From NCBI GenBank assembly GCA_910593695.2, contig OU343047.1, forward strand, positions 61,574,248 through 61,638,247: a stretch of DNA of 64,000 bases. The letters are read 5' to 3'. Source of the stretch: Ocypus olens. Taxonomy: Eukaryota > Arthropoda > Insecta > Coleoptera > Staphylinidae. Shown here in pieces: positions 46,622 through 57,386 of this stretch. The notes beneath the pieces are model-generated. The model did no database searches. It had not been told where the DNA came from and saw only the letters and a list, made by a program, of their open reading frames with translations. Each line of letters opens with the position of its first letter. Position 1 is the stretch's first letter. Position numbers and translations under genes: made by a program.

Positions 46622-46761
46622 AGAAACACTGAATAAAAAACACTTACTATAATATATTATATTTATAACATAAATTGTGGTAAAAAACTTAGTAAGTGTT
46701 TTTTATTCAGTGTTTCTATAATGAATTACCACGTAGTAACGGTCGCAACCATCACCATGAT
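46622..46761 (+). mobile_element. Palindromic element with 12-bp target duplication, copy 2
   Basis: Arms AGAAACACTGAATAAAAAAC and inverse, plus a tail ATAATGAATTACCACGTAGT through CATCACCATG, match copy 1 at 40132-40279. TAATTTTGATAT flanks both sides (46610-46621 and 46762-46773). The loop differs from copy 1 while the arms and tail are nearly the same. Confidence 0.85.
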
Positions 46762-46773
46762 TAATTTTGATAT

Positions 46774-47460
46774 ATTTACTTTCGAAAAAGTCCATTTCGA
46801 AGAATTTACTTTGTATATTCGAAATACTTCATTTTGAAAAATTTAGCACGCCAATGTTCAAAAGAATAAAAATACGTGAGGTTGAAAATTGCCTTTTCAT
46901 TGCTTGATGTCTCATGGAATGGCCCCGAGAATATCTCCCGAACAAAACGGTATCGGAAAAAAGCTTGGAAATCGTACATGTGACATTTCATTATTGGCCT
47001 CCATTTATATACACGCGCTGAATTCGAATAAAATTGTATTTCAATTACAAAACAAAAAACTGAAACGTTTAATTTGTGAAATTGCTTTTAAATCGATGGC
47101 AGTAATTGACAATAAATTCACAGCAAATGATCACAGAGTACAAATTTCAATGCAGCAAAGAAGAATCACGTATTTGTTGCCGTTAATAATTACACACCGA
47201 CGGATTTGTTGATTATATGTTGCAGATTGTATAATTAACTTTCGATCGACATTCCAAACAAGATGTAGTAGAACAAAGGACAATAAGATTTTTGTCATAC
47301 ATTGTAAAAAAAAAAACTGTACGGAATAGCGAATGCCATAAAATGGTCACGTCCTAAAGATAATCGTAAAATACTATGAGCTGTGCAATTGCATCATCTC
47401 GTATGTATGTTTTCAAGGCGAAGCCTTTTTTTTGTACAAAAAAAAACTCGTTACGTATTT
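46774..47460. other. No gene seen
   Basis: AT-rich DNA. The open frame at 46889-47212 (+) has no motif or splice support. Confidence 0.35.
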
Positions 47461-48030
47461 CTTGATGTTAGAAAAGGAAAAGTAAATTATAGAAAATGGA
47501 TCGTTGTTAAATCTAGTAAGTTTTAAATCAAATGTCTACTTGTACAGTATTATAGTTTTCAATATTATTATTGAATTAAGGTTTTGAATAAATTTTTGTT
47601 TGTCCGAACATTTAGTTGTTAGGGCTCGTGTGTACATAAGTGTATCTTAGCGATTTTGGCTTTTGATGTTGGAAAGGGAGAAGTGAATTGTACAAAATGG
47701 ACCATTGTAAAAGTTTACAAGTGTTGATTGAAATTTAAAAAAAATATAAAAATGAAAATTTTGAAAGAATATTAATGAGTTTATCTACTTTTTAAATCAG
47801 TTTGGCTTATAAAAATCCGAATATTATTAAGAAAGATATGATATTTCGTAAGTGCGTACGATTTGATTGCATGAAATTTAGAAAAAAAAAATCACCAAAA
47901 AATTCTAAATTTTGATTTTCAGATAAATCTAATAAGTTTTAATTTAAATATCTTCTTGGCAATCAAAGTACATTATTAGACAAGCAAAATAATTATCCAA
48001 TTGTATACATAAATGTCTCTTAGCAGTCTT
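47461..48030. repeat. Degenerate direct repeats
   Basis: TTGATGTTAGAAAAGGAAAA versus TTGATGTTGGAAAGGGAGAA (47463, 47663), TCTAGTAAGTTTTAAATCAA versus TCTAATAAGTTTTAATTTAA (47513, 47928) and ACATAAGTGTATCTTAGC versus ACATAAATGTCTCTTAGC (47635, 48007) show interleaved diverged copies. Confidence 0.55.
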
Positions 48031-49115
48031 GAAGCCAAAATTTGAAGGTCGTTGTGGACGTCTTATATTTGTAAATGCCGCCAAATTACGAAACGTCGTG
48101 TGTTTTTGTGGAAAATTTCCTAATTGACGTGTTGAATAAAATTCCTTAAAAAAATAAAAGCGAATCTTTGTAAATGTTTACGAAAGATTATCTGGATGTG
48201 AATAAATTCGTATACACACATACAATAAAACTGTTTTTGTTATAAAAATGTTCGTACAAAGTATCGCCTTAATTGTCATACACTTTTAACAGATAACGAC
48301 TTGTGCATTCGCTTTCCGTAATTCATATTTTATTGCGAAAATTTTTGGATCTGGAGATGTTTTTCTTTTTTTTCCTCTTTTCAGTTGAGTTCATAATGAC
48401 TCACAAAAAAGAGTCATTCATGTTAAAGTGACTTTTTTTTGACATTTTGCTTCTATGATAAAGCTTTCAAAAGAACTTAAAAAAGACAATACGTACTATA
48501 AAGTACAACATTGCAAAAGATATTTTTAACAATACAACAATATGAAGTTATTGTCTTCATAACTATGAAATTAATAATAAATAATAAATTGCTTTTACAA
48601 GAACACATCTTAATAATATACATACAATTTATACTCTAACAATGATTGCAACCTTGAGACTTTCGTCCAGTATGACATGATTAATTCTAGAATAATTTAA
48701 TTCGTTACTTTTTTCAATATAATTCACCTATAATTGTTACATAAATAACAAGGAATTTCCGATGATGCCATCGCAATTATTAAATGGCAGTAATAACCAA
48801 ATGAGTGCCAATTAATACTGAAATAATTTTAGCGAAGTGATCAAATTAATTGTTGTTTGGAATGACATTAAATAAGGTAACGACATCTATTCGCAACATT
48901 GAATATTAATGAAATGAGTATTAGCTTTAAAAATCTTCGTTTTTTTTTTGTTTCGGGTAATCCTGCGAAGAGATTTTACGCCCACCGAGTAGCGTCTGGA
49001 CATTCGCCCTTATTTTTTGAAAATATTCAAACTTCCTGCACCAAAAAAAAAATGGATTGTATACCTTAAATATAAAGTGTGAGCCACATAATTTTTTTGC
49101 GAGTTGGCCATGCCT
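48031..49115. other. No gene seen
   Basis: AT-rich non-coding DNA. Confidence 0.4.
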
Positions 49116-49131
49116 GAGAGAGAGAGAGAGA
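49116..49131. repeat. (GA)n microsatellite
   Basis: Eight consecutive GA units. Confidence 0.85.
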
Positions 49132-49590
49132 ACAATAGTGTAATTTCGTAATAATGTTCGACATACCTCATTAATCTCACAGCCAACTCTGAAACAAAAT
49201 TTTGTGACTCAATACACCCCTAGAGTACCAAAAATATTCATTGCTTCTATTACGCAAAAAAAATTACTGAAAGGCTTTTACATCAGGATGCCCCCCTAAG
49301 ACTCCTACTAAAGGTGTTCCCATCAACGAAAATACTGTACTGATGACTCCCAGTAACCAGAAACCGGTCTACAGTTGTCATTGATGGAAACCAATAATTT
49401 ATGCTTAATCATTATGTATACAATTTGTATCAAACATTAATGTTTAAAATATTATGCAAAAAGTTATAAATACATTCACCAACTGTTGCTTGATGCCAAG
49501 ATGTCTAGATAAGATGGCAAGTACAAGGAGTGATTATATAACACCTACGTAAAGATATGAAAATTTATTTTGGCACAAAATTTCGTCCGA
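49132..49590. other. No gene seen
   Basis: Unassigned DNA between the GA microsatellite and the dimeric array. Confidence 0.35.
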
Positions 49591-50910
49591 AAATAATCTC
49601 TAGAGTCAACGGATTTTCGATATAAATAGGTAAAGGTGTTTTTAATACTATTCGGTTAAAAAAAAAAAATGATCGCCGATTGATCGAAGTGTCAAAAGTT
49701 GATGACAAATTTAGCTTTGTCAGTATTTACTTTTTTCTTCTTTACTGTTATAAATAAGTAAATGTATTTTTTCTATTTTGCGGCTAAAACGGAGTCTTTA
49801 ACGCACTCGTTAATGGCTCGCCGAGTGCTTTAAAATTTAATTTTTCAAGGTTGGCACCGTTGAAATTCAGAGCCGTCAACCTGTGCCAAATTTTCGGCGA
49901 GATAGTTTTGAGGTTATGTGACGTGTGGAAATCGCAAATTAATTTCAAATTGAAATGTCAATTATCAGTGTTACCAACCACCATACAATTTTCTAAATTT
50001 GTATGGACGATTTTTTAATTTAGAAATGGAATAAAAGGGGCAAAATAGAAAAAAATACTGTAAAAAACTCGTTCGTGCCTTTTTTCGCATTTGTCCATTA
50101 GAAAACTCCTTGACGCGTGCGAAAAAATAGCGCTTATTGAACTCGTTTTTTAATATACTATTTAATACTTTTCGGCTTTTCCAATGCATTTTTCACTTAA
50201 AAAAAATTTATTGTCGACTGACCGAATTTTCACCCTTCTCAAAAATTGATCGCAAATTTAGCTTTGTATGTATTTATTTTTAGACCTTCTTCTCAAAGAG
50301 TCAACGGATTTTCTATATAAATTAGTAAAAGTATTTTTAATACTTTTTAGTTTTGCCAACGCATTTTTTGATTAAACAAAATTGATCGATGATTCACCGA
50401 AGTGTCAACAATTAATCACAAACTTAACGTTGTCTGGATTTACTTTTAGACCTTCTTCTTTACTGTTATAATTAAATAAATGCATTTTTTAATACTTTTC
50501 GGTTTTTCCAAAACATTTTTCAATGAAAAAAAAAATGATTGTTGACTGACCGAATTTTCACCCTTCTCAAAAATTGATCGCAAATTTAGCTTTGTCTGTT
50601 TTTATTTTTAGACCTTCTTCTCAAAGAGTCAACGGATTTTTAATACTTTTCAGTTTTGCCAACGCATTTTTCGATTAAACAAAATTGATCACTGATTCAC
50701 CGAAGTGTCAACAATTGATCACAAATTTAACGTTTTCTGGATTTACTTTTAGACCTTCTTCTTTACAGTTATAATTAAGTAAATACATTTTTAATACTTT
50801 TCGGTTTTGCCAATGCATTTTTCAATTTAAAAAAATATAAATATTGTTGATGGCCCGAATTTTCATCCTTATGAAAAATTGTTCACAAATTTAGCTTTGT
50901 TTGTATTTAT
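49591..50910. repeat. Dimeric tandem array, about 305-325-bp dimer
   Basis: Two related monomer types alternate. Type A starts TTGACTGACCGAATTTTCAC (about 50212, 50538, 50845). Type B starts TGATTCACCGAAGTGTCAAC (about 50388, 50691). Both contain AAATTTAGCTTTGT-type, TTTTAGACCTTCTTCT and AATACTTTTCGGTTTTGCCA. The left portion (49591-50210) holds diverged and interrupted units. Confidence 0.85.
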
Positions 50911-51300
50911 TTTTACATCTTCTTTGCTATTATTTAGAATCTTTGTTAATTTGATTAAGTCAACCCAACAATTTGCGTCAAAAGCTCAAAATCCATTTAA
51001 CCCGCCAATGGTGACCTACTGGTCTGTGAGACCGGGTGTGTTAAAAAATCGAATAACTTTATTCTCCGTTATTGTTTTTTGTTGCAATTTCGGGTAACTG
51101 CCGCATTGCAGAGCTTAAATTGATTAAATATCTTTGTTTTATTATCAAAGAGCATATATTAAAAAAAAAAACATGAACTATTAGTAACACGTTTCGAAAA
51201 ATCTTCAGTTGAAAACCCCATTGATCAAACTCAAACTTGCGTCACCACTGGCGGGTTAAGAAACAATCACGTCTATAGTTAGCGATGAGCGCTATTTTCA
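50911..51300. other. No gene seen
   Basis: AT-rich DNA. AACCCGCCAATGGTGAC near 50999 and its inverse GTCACCACTGGCGGGTT near 51241 form an imperfect inverted pair about 260 bp apart, a possible MITE. The open frame at 50879-51097 is not supported. Confidence 0.4.
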
Positions 51301-51850
51301 CTAACTGCTACTTTGTAACCGTTACCATGAAATAATAACAGTCACTGTTATTGAAAACTTCCACCAACAGTGATTTTCGTCAAAAGTTATTTTATAAAAG
51401 ATCGATTTAGTAACGAAAAATTTCTTAGTAACTGTAACCGGTTCAATAACAATTCACTTCTAGGTAACAGTAACTTTTACAACCGTTTCAATAACGAATC
51501 ACTTCTTAGTAACAGTAACTGATTCAATAAAAAAATCACTTCTAGGTAACAGTAATTCTTATAACCGATTCAATGAAAAAATCACGGTAACAGTAACTCT
51601 ATAACCGATTCAATAACGAATCATGTCTTAATAACAGTAACACCGCTAATGAAAAATTACCATCTGATGCATCAGAACTGCTGCAGCAGTTCAGTAATGT
51701 AGAATTAGCAAAAATTTAATTAAAATTTGAGGTGCACTTTTTTAAAAACTGTCACTAAGTAAAAGTTACTTTAAAACTCGTTTAAATAACTAGTTATTAT
51801 GTTATAGCAGTAACCGTTATTGGAAAATAACTGTTTATCTTATCTTTAGT
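51301..51850. repeat. Degenerate short-period repeat rich in GTAACAGTAAC
   Basis: Units of about 50-60 bases with TAACAGTAACT, ACCGATTCAATAA and CGAATCACTTCT recur six or more times from about 51420 to 51640, with looser GTAACNGTTAC motifs on both sides. Confidence 0.7.
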
Positions 51851-51879
51851 CTAACTCCCATTAAAAGATTATTGTAATA

Positions 51880-53045
51880 CTCTGGAAATAACTGGAAACA
51901 AAACGACAACAATGTAAACTTGAACTGTGAAGAAGAAAAATACAAAAAGTAAGGTTGTTTCTACTTTGTTTAAGAAAAATACTTGTAACGATTAGAAAAA
52001 TTGTAAAAAAGAATTCAAATAGTTTGTTTCAAAAGCCTCTTACAGTTTTCTATTAAAACAATTGCAATGTTTTAACTGAAAAAAAAAACGGAAACAGTCT
52101 AGACTGATAAATCAAAAAATACATTCAACGATTTGAAAAATTGTAAAAATACTTGCTCTAAAAGATCAAAATCCATTAAAAAATCAATGTATTTTTAATT
52201 GTCCTTAAAAAAATTACAATATTCTAACTGAAAAAAACGACAACAATTTAAAACTGGAAAAGCGAAAACAGTATTCAACGATTTTAAAAAATATAGAAGA
52301 AGGATTAACCAAGAAATTTGCAAAAAAATGCATTTCATGATTAGAAAAATTGTAAAAAAATTATTCAAGCAGTTTGTATCAAAAACTTAAGATATGTGAA
52401 AAAAAGTAATCCACTTCTAGTTCTCCATTGAAACGATTAAAACCGGAAACAATCTAAATTTGAACGGAGAAATCAAAAAATGCATTCAACGATTTGAAAA
52501 CTTGTAAAAATATTTGCGTTAAAAGATCAAAATCCATTAAAAAATCAATGCATTTTGAAATTTACTTAAAAACATTTATAATATTCTAACTGTCAAAAAA
52601 AGGACAACAATCTAAACTCTACACCGGAAAAGCGAAAGAGTATTCAACGATTTTAAAAATAATAGAAAAATAATTAACCGAGAAATTTGCACCAAAAGCT
52701 CAAAAAAATACAAAAAACATTTCTCGGTAAAACAATTACCATATTCTAACCAGATACATAACTGCATTAATCTAAACTCAAACTGAGAAAACGAAAAACG
52801 CATTCAACGATTTAAAAAATTGTAATAAAAATATTCAGCTCAGAAATTTCCTATGAAGCTCGAGATCTATAAGAAAACGCATTTCTAATGAATAATTAAA
52901 AAAACAGTTACAATATTCTAACTGGAAATAAAATTGCAACAATCTAAACTTGAACTGAAATAGCGAAAACAGTATTCAACGATTTGAAAAATTATAGAAA
53001 AGTAATTAATCGAAAAATTTGCACCAAAAGCTCAAAATAAATGGT
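51880..53045 (+). repeat. Satellite array related to the 10-kb 171-bp array
   Basis: ATTCAACGATTTGAAAAATT, ACAATCTAAACTTGAACTG, CCAAAAGCTCAAAA and ATATTCTAACTGGAAA recur about seven times, with units of roughly 160-190 bp. Same-strand monomers are clearly homologous to 9990-11640 but more diverged. The array ends exactly where the reversed foldback-family terminus begins. Confidence 0.85.
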
Positions 53046-53485
53046 GATCATCATGTTACTTTCTCCGACTTGATGGTATCATTTATATTTACGCTTTCAT
53101 GGCTTATTTTTAATTTAAATCATATTTTAAATGTACGTCGAGCGTTTGTAAACTCGGATGAAACTGACGTTTAAAACGTCAAAATTATGAAAGATGGAAA
53201 AATTACACCTCAAATTCAAAAACTCAGTTTACTCAAAAACTAAAGGGATTTGGAAAAAACTTATTCTTTATAAGTTGTTCATTTTTGCATTCTCTACAAT
53301 TATTATTAACATAAATTTGCTGTAACTATTATCGTTTCATAATTATAAATCAAAAATATCAAAATTATTCCATTTTCTCGTTTAGAAAATCAAGTAATTG
53401 ATGTAAAATATTTATCAACAAAAGATGTTTAGTATTTAGTTGTCTTTAAGATTTGCTAAAGTATTTTTCTAATATTTTCGACATT
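53046..53485 (-). mobile_element. Foldback-family right portion, reversed
   Basis: ATCATGTTACTTTCTCCGAC followed by TTGATGGTATCATTTATATT is the reverse complement of the right terminus at 4880-4920. The body continues as the reverse of 4440-4880, including GATGAAACTGACGTTTAAAA and TATAAGTTGTTCATTTTTGC. The left half of the element is missing beyond about 53485. Confidence 0.75.
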
Positions 53486-53539
53486 TAAAAATATGAGAAC
53501 ACTCAAAAAAAGCAGCAAATGGATCAGAATTGGTTGCAT

Positions 53540-53830
53540 ATCAAGAGAGAAAAATAATTTCAAGACAAGATTGTCCGTTCACTCTTTAGGGCAGCAGAAA
53601 ATGAAACACAGTGGGGTGCAATCTTTATCCGTGCCGAACTGTAGTAGATTTGAGATGCTCGCGATTTGACATGCTCGCAAAAGGAATTTCAAGACAAGAT
53701 TGTCCGTTCACTCTTTGGGGCAGCAGAAAGCGAATTTTTCCCAATTATTATCTGGTAAGATCCACCCCAGGTGCGTTGGGAGAGGGATACATTGGCCCTT
53801 AAATGGGCAGGTAGTGGAAGAAGCAGGCCA
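53540..53830. repeat. Direct repeat, 125-bp spacing, unassigned
   Basis: AATTTCAAGACAAGATTGTC followed by CGTTCACTCTTTRGGGCAGC occurs at about 53557 and 53682 with one difference. The GC-richer sequence to the right (53750-53840) is unassigned, and the frame at 53611-53802 has no motif. Confidence 0.7.
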
Positions 53831-53980
53831 GTTGGGGTGTCTATAAAAGATTCAATCTCCTCTCACAAAAAAAGCAGGCCAGTTTGTGTATAATTCTTAC
53901 AAAAAATTTCTGTACCCCAAAAAATGTATTGTAAAAGAGTCTTGTGCTCACATTTAAGCGTAAAATAAATCCCTGGTTAA
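53831..53980. other. No gene seen
   Basis: Short unassigned stretch containing AGCAGGCCAGTT twice. Confidence 0.35.
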
Positions 53981-54285
53981 ACGTGCATTACTAGTTTTAT
54001 CAGCCATCATGCCACCAAGATTTATCATTATCATTAGTCAAAGTAATGTTATCTGTACCACCATCATGTAATGACCTTGTTGGGAACCTCATGGTGTGCT
54101 AGAAACCCAAAGAAACTAAATTGCATTATCAGTTTTATCAGCCATCATGCCACCAAGATTTATCATTATCATTATTATTAGTCAAAGTAATGTTATCTGC
54201 ACCACCATCAAGTGATGACCTTATTGGGAAGACCTTATTGGGAAGCTCATGGTGTGCTAGAAACCCAAAGAAACTAATTTTTTTG
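53981..54285. repeat. Two-copy tandem duplication, about 135 bp
   Basis: TTTTATCAGCCATCATGCCA, CAAAGTAATGTTATCTG and GGTGTGCTAGAAACCCAAAG each occur twice in order from about 53993 and 54131. The second copy has an extra ATT and a duplicated GACCTTATTGGGAAG. Confidence 0.9.
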
Positions 54286-54655
54286 TATGCTCATTTCTTG
54301 TTGAAGTTTGAAAGCGAAACTAGTTGGTGCAACTCCTAATTTTGTTAAAAAAAACAAACGAAATCGTAATTACTGTGTCTTTAAAATTGTTGAAAATACC
54401 GCAGGTATTAGGTTTCCAAAATCTAAACACCTGGACCAACTTGAATGCTAATCTTTCCGTGACATAATTTGATAGCAATCAAACTAATTACAATGCGAAC
54501 GGAACATGCACGTACAAAAATACTCGAACAAAAACCGCCAATGATCTCATCATGTCAATTTGCGTGTTACCGCAATAAACTATCGAACAGCAATTACATA
54601 ATTTTTGTACCTAGCAACAAAACAAAAGCCATCTCGACCACTTCCCACATGCGGC
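54286..54655. other. No gene seen
   Basis: Unassigned AT-rich DNA. Confidence 0.35.
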
Positions 54656-55045
54656 GTACACATTTAATCTTTCTGCACAATTAGCGCCATCGCGAAATCC
54701 CACAACAAAAGAATCGGTTTATAATCGAGCGCGGTCTTATCGGTAATCGATACGCCCCGTCGACCCGGACGATTATTTATGTGTTTGCTTCCATAATTCA
54801 TCGAATAATAATGAAATCCGTTGGCCGCGGATTAGTAATTAAGACACGAAAAAGCGCGTTGCGCAACCGGCGCGGCGCGACGACGATTTTCAATGTCGAC
54901 GTGACACGAATCGATCAAAAAAAAATGAGGAAGAAGCCAACGGGCGACGAGATTGCGTTAAAAATAAACGGTTCTTTGTTCCACGCGACAGCAACAACGA
55001 TTGTTTATCGGTGTGTCGTAAGTCAATGGACGCTTGTCAAGTGAG
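54656..55045 (+). promoter_or_regulatory. CpG-rich island upstream of the TP53INP-like gene
   Basis: This is the most CpG-rich stretch upstream of the coding exon at 56308, with GCGCGTTGCGCAACCGGCGC and several CGATCG-like motifs. A GTAAGT donor-like site near 55019 could end a non-coding first exon that splices to the acceptor at 56304. The frame 54781-55044 (+) has no known motif. Promoter or leader-exon identity is inference. Confidence 0.35.
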
Positions 55046-55265
55046 AGAAAAAATGAGTGTGAAAATTTTGTTCATGAGTAAGGGTGTTTTGGAAAGAAAG
55101 TTGTGGCGTAGCTAAAACTGTTAGGCTTCTTGGCAATTATAAATATAAGTCTCTCCCGGTATCATCTATTCAAATAGAAATTCTATATAATACATAAGTT
55201 TCAAGGGCAGAAAGATCTATGGTCGATAGCCCAGACTAACCAACCAAATTTATTGTAAACTCAAA
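55046..55265. other. No gene seen
   Basis: AT-rich DNA. If the leader-exon model is right this would be intronic. Confidence 0.3.
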
Positions 55266-55273
55266 CAAATTAC

Positions 55274-55690
55274 CAGTGACGGTTCGCTGATTTTTTCTGG
55301 TACGGCCGAGGTATAGCCTATTCGGTAGAATCTGGCGGCCGAGGTCGTAAAACGGTCGGTCCGCCCTGAGCATCGACGCACCCTCGAAGAAAAGGTATTG
55401 GTGGTTCGTCTAATTGCATCCAATACATGTATTACTGTCCTTCGCTCCTATTGGTGTACGCACTTTTACATCAGCACTTCTCAACAAAGATTGGATTACG
55501 ATAAAAAATATTACGTCCCCTACTTACCGAGCTCCGACCCTCTTTTACGACCACAGCCGCCAGATTCCGGAGAACGGGCTTATAGCAAGGGCGGTAATAC
55601 AGATAGGTAGGGTCGGTTGCAGAGACCTATCTGTATTACCACCTCTGCTACCTTGACCGTACCAGAAAAAAAACCCGCGAACCGTCACTG
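55274..55690. mobile_element. hAT-type MITE, copy 3, with a nested element
   Basis: CAGTGACGGTTCGCTG at the left and CGCGAACCGTCACTG at the right are the ends of the family at 22867 and 23514. The 8-bp duplication CAAATTAC is perfect (55266-55273 and 55691-55698). A 269-bp TA-targeting MITE interrupts the left arm. Open frames across it are not genes. Confidence 0.95.
55314..55582. mobile_element. TA-flanked MITE nested in the hAT MITE
   Basis: This is the reverse-orientation counterpart of 7270-7537, of nearly equal length (269 versus 268 bp). Removing it and one TA joins GAGG-TA-GCAAGG, which fits the other arm of the host hAT MITE read in reverse (AAGGTAGCAGAGGTGG). This proves the TA duplication and the order of insertion. 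Confidence 0.93.
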
Positions 55691-55698
55691 CAAATTAC

Positions 55699-56304
55699 TG
55701 TTAAAAATTGGTCTGAATAAATATGTATATAAGTTAAGTTTCTTTATCTAAAATTGAATACATATTGTCAAATTTTGTGAGGAAATTTTGTATCACAATT
55801 TTATATAAATATGTGCAAAACTTTTCGTGATTTACCAGGACTTATTAATACTCACTAACTTCGCAGCTAAATAAATCGTGTTCCAATTCTTTTCTCAACG
55901 GTTCGCCTTTTTCCATTTGAATGTCAAAAAATTGCAGCTATTGTTTGATTCATTACGATTTGTTCGTTTTGATTTATCATTTACTTACGAAACACCATTC
56001 CCGGTTTTACATTCAAAACATCGCAAATCTGGCGAGTCTGCGTTCCGAAACCGGCGGCGGCGTGGCCATATGGTTTTCATTGGAGTGCAATCAAAATAAA
56101 CTGCAATTACCAACATTTGCACGCGCCTCCTCCGAAACACTTTGCTTACGAACAATAGAAACCATGATCTCGATGGCAGACGTTTCCTGACAACAAACGA
56201 GCGGTTGTTTGTTTACTCGGCCGAATTCACCGGCTAAAATTTCCCCCGTCCTGTAATTATCGTACGGCAACGGCACGCAATCAATAATGCCGTTTTTCTT
56301 GCAG
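55699..56304 (+). other. Sequence just upstream of the first coding exon
   Basis: The right part (56030-56290) is GC-richer with CGGCGGCGGCGTGG and GCACGCGCC and may be a proximal promoter or intron. It ends in a strong acceptor, GCCGTTTTTCTTGCAG (AG at 56303-56304). That acceptor implies an upstream leader exon and makes the in-frame ATG at 56287 intronic. Confidence 0.45.
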
Positions 56305-56307
56305 ACG

Positions 56308-56498
56308 ATGTTCAACAATTTGGCCAACTACCTGCTAGGAACAAGTAACCAGCAAGAAAAGGTGAACGAGGTCGAACAAGAAACAAGCAACCTAAGACTG
56401 ACTTCTGTAGTTTCCGACGATGACGACTGGGTTTTGGTGGACCGAGATAGCGAGGGCAACTCCGAGCTCAGCTCCGAGGAGAGTGAGTGCGAAAATAA
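56308..56498 (+). CDS. TP53INP/DOR-family protein, coding exon 1
   Basis: This exon encodes residues 1-63 of a tumour-protein-p53-inducible nuclear protein homologue. Vertebrate TP53INP1 and TP53INP2 (DOR) shuttle between nucleus, where they co-activate p53 or nuclear receptors, and cytoplasm, where they bind Atg8/LC3 proteins and promote autophagy. Visible here is the family start MFNNLANYLLG and an acidic SDDDDWVLVD segment. Its W41-V-L-V44 forms the LC3-interacting W-x-x-V core preceded by four aspartates. A serine/glutamate-rich stretch follows. The start at 56308 is chosen because the acceptor at 56304 removes the upstream in-frame ATG and because family members begin MF. The frame reaches TAA at 56500 unless spliced. 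A consensus TAA|GTAAGT donor at 56499 leaves two bases that complete an Asn codon with exon 2. Identification rests on motifs in both exons. Confidence 0.93.
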
Positions 56499-56785
56499 GT
56501 AAGTATTCAATCATTCAACCAACACTAACATGAATATTTAATTATAATTTACGAAGCATTCGAAACCTTTATAATGTATTGAGATCGTAGCCATTCGCCA
56601 TAACTTCAACGAATTTGATTGGGTATTCTTCCTCATCGTCAAGAAAGAATACATAACCTCAATATGTGTCCCTTACATTCATTTTGAAGGGTTCCTTTGG
56701 TATTTTCTCGTTGCACAAATTGCGGTTATTCAGTTACTAATCAGTGTTGTAAATACTAATATAAGCATTAATTATAATTCTATAT

Positions 56786-57125
56786 CAGTGGTTTCCAAAC
56801 TTCTTTGCCATACCGCCCCCTTTCCAGAAAAAAATATTGCTTAGCGCCCCTTGGAAATTATATATTTTTTTATTTTGATAGTATATAATAGGAAATATAT
56901 ATGTATTAATGTTTCTACCTTTTTCGCAAAATATAGTAAAGAATTGTGTAAAATAGAAACATTGAACTTTGAAATTATGAAACTATTTATTGAATCATTT
57001 GCAGTTACTTTCATCAGTTCTTCTTGTAACTGCGGAAATTCTTCCGTGTTTACACGCCATCAGCGCCCCCCTGAATTGCTGCAGCACCCACCAGGGGGCG
57101 GTGGGGCCCACTTTGGGAATCACTG
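56786..57125. mobile_element. hAT-type MITE (340 bp), second family
   Basis: The left end CAGTGGTTTCCAAACTTCTT matches the inverted right end CCCACTTTGGGAATCACTG. The 8-bp duplication TTCTATAT is perfect (56778-56785 and 57126-57133). The open frames at 56851-57184 lie inside the element and lack hAT transposase motifs. It is unrelated in sequence to the hAT MITEs at 22.9, 23.5 and 55.3 kb. Confidence 0.95.
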
Positions 57126-57133
57126 TTCTATAT

Positions 57134-57339
57134 CAACAACAATCGTTAATTGACCAAATACTGATGTATTATAACTTGAAATAATTAATCTATCTAACAA
57201 AGAAAGCAAAAACTCACTTATCTTTAAGTTTTAATTTCATTATAAATCATTTTGTTGTAACAATTATGAATAAGACTGGATTAAATGAACTCAATCGAAA
57301 AACTCGGCATGTTTAAACTACACAAATTTTTCAATTCAG
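57134..57339. other. Intron sequence, nothing seen
   Basis: AT-rich intronic DNA. Confidence 0.4.
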
Positions 57340-57386
57340 TGTAATTATGGAGCGTCACGTTGTAACGGTCACAGCCATCCTCATGA
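57340..57386 (+). mobile_element. Diverged tail of the palindromic element family
   Basis: AATTATGGAGCGTCACGTTG, then TAACGGTCACAGCCATCCTCATGA, resembles the tail of 40132-40279 (AATGAATTACCACGTAGTAA, CGGTCGCAACCATCACCATGA). The palindromic part is not recognisable, so this is an old fragment. Confidence 0.5.

Noticed and set aside
46889..47212. 107-residue plus-strand ORF
   Set aside because: Composition matches the surrounding non-coding DNA. No domain or splice support.
56287..56307. Upstream in-frame ATG of the TP53INP-like gene
   Set aside because: It lies in the polypyrimidine tract of an acceptor ending at 56304, and the family starts with MF at 56308.
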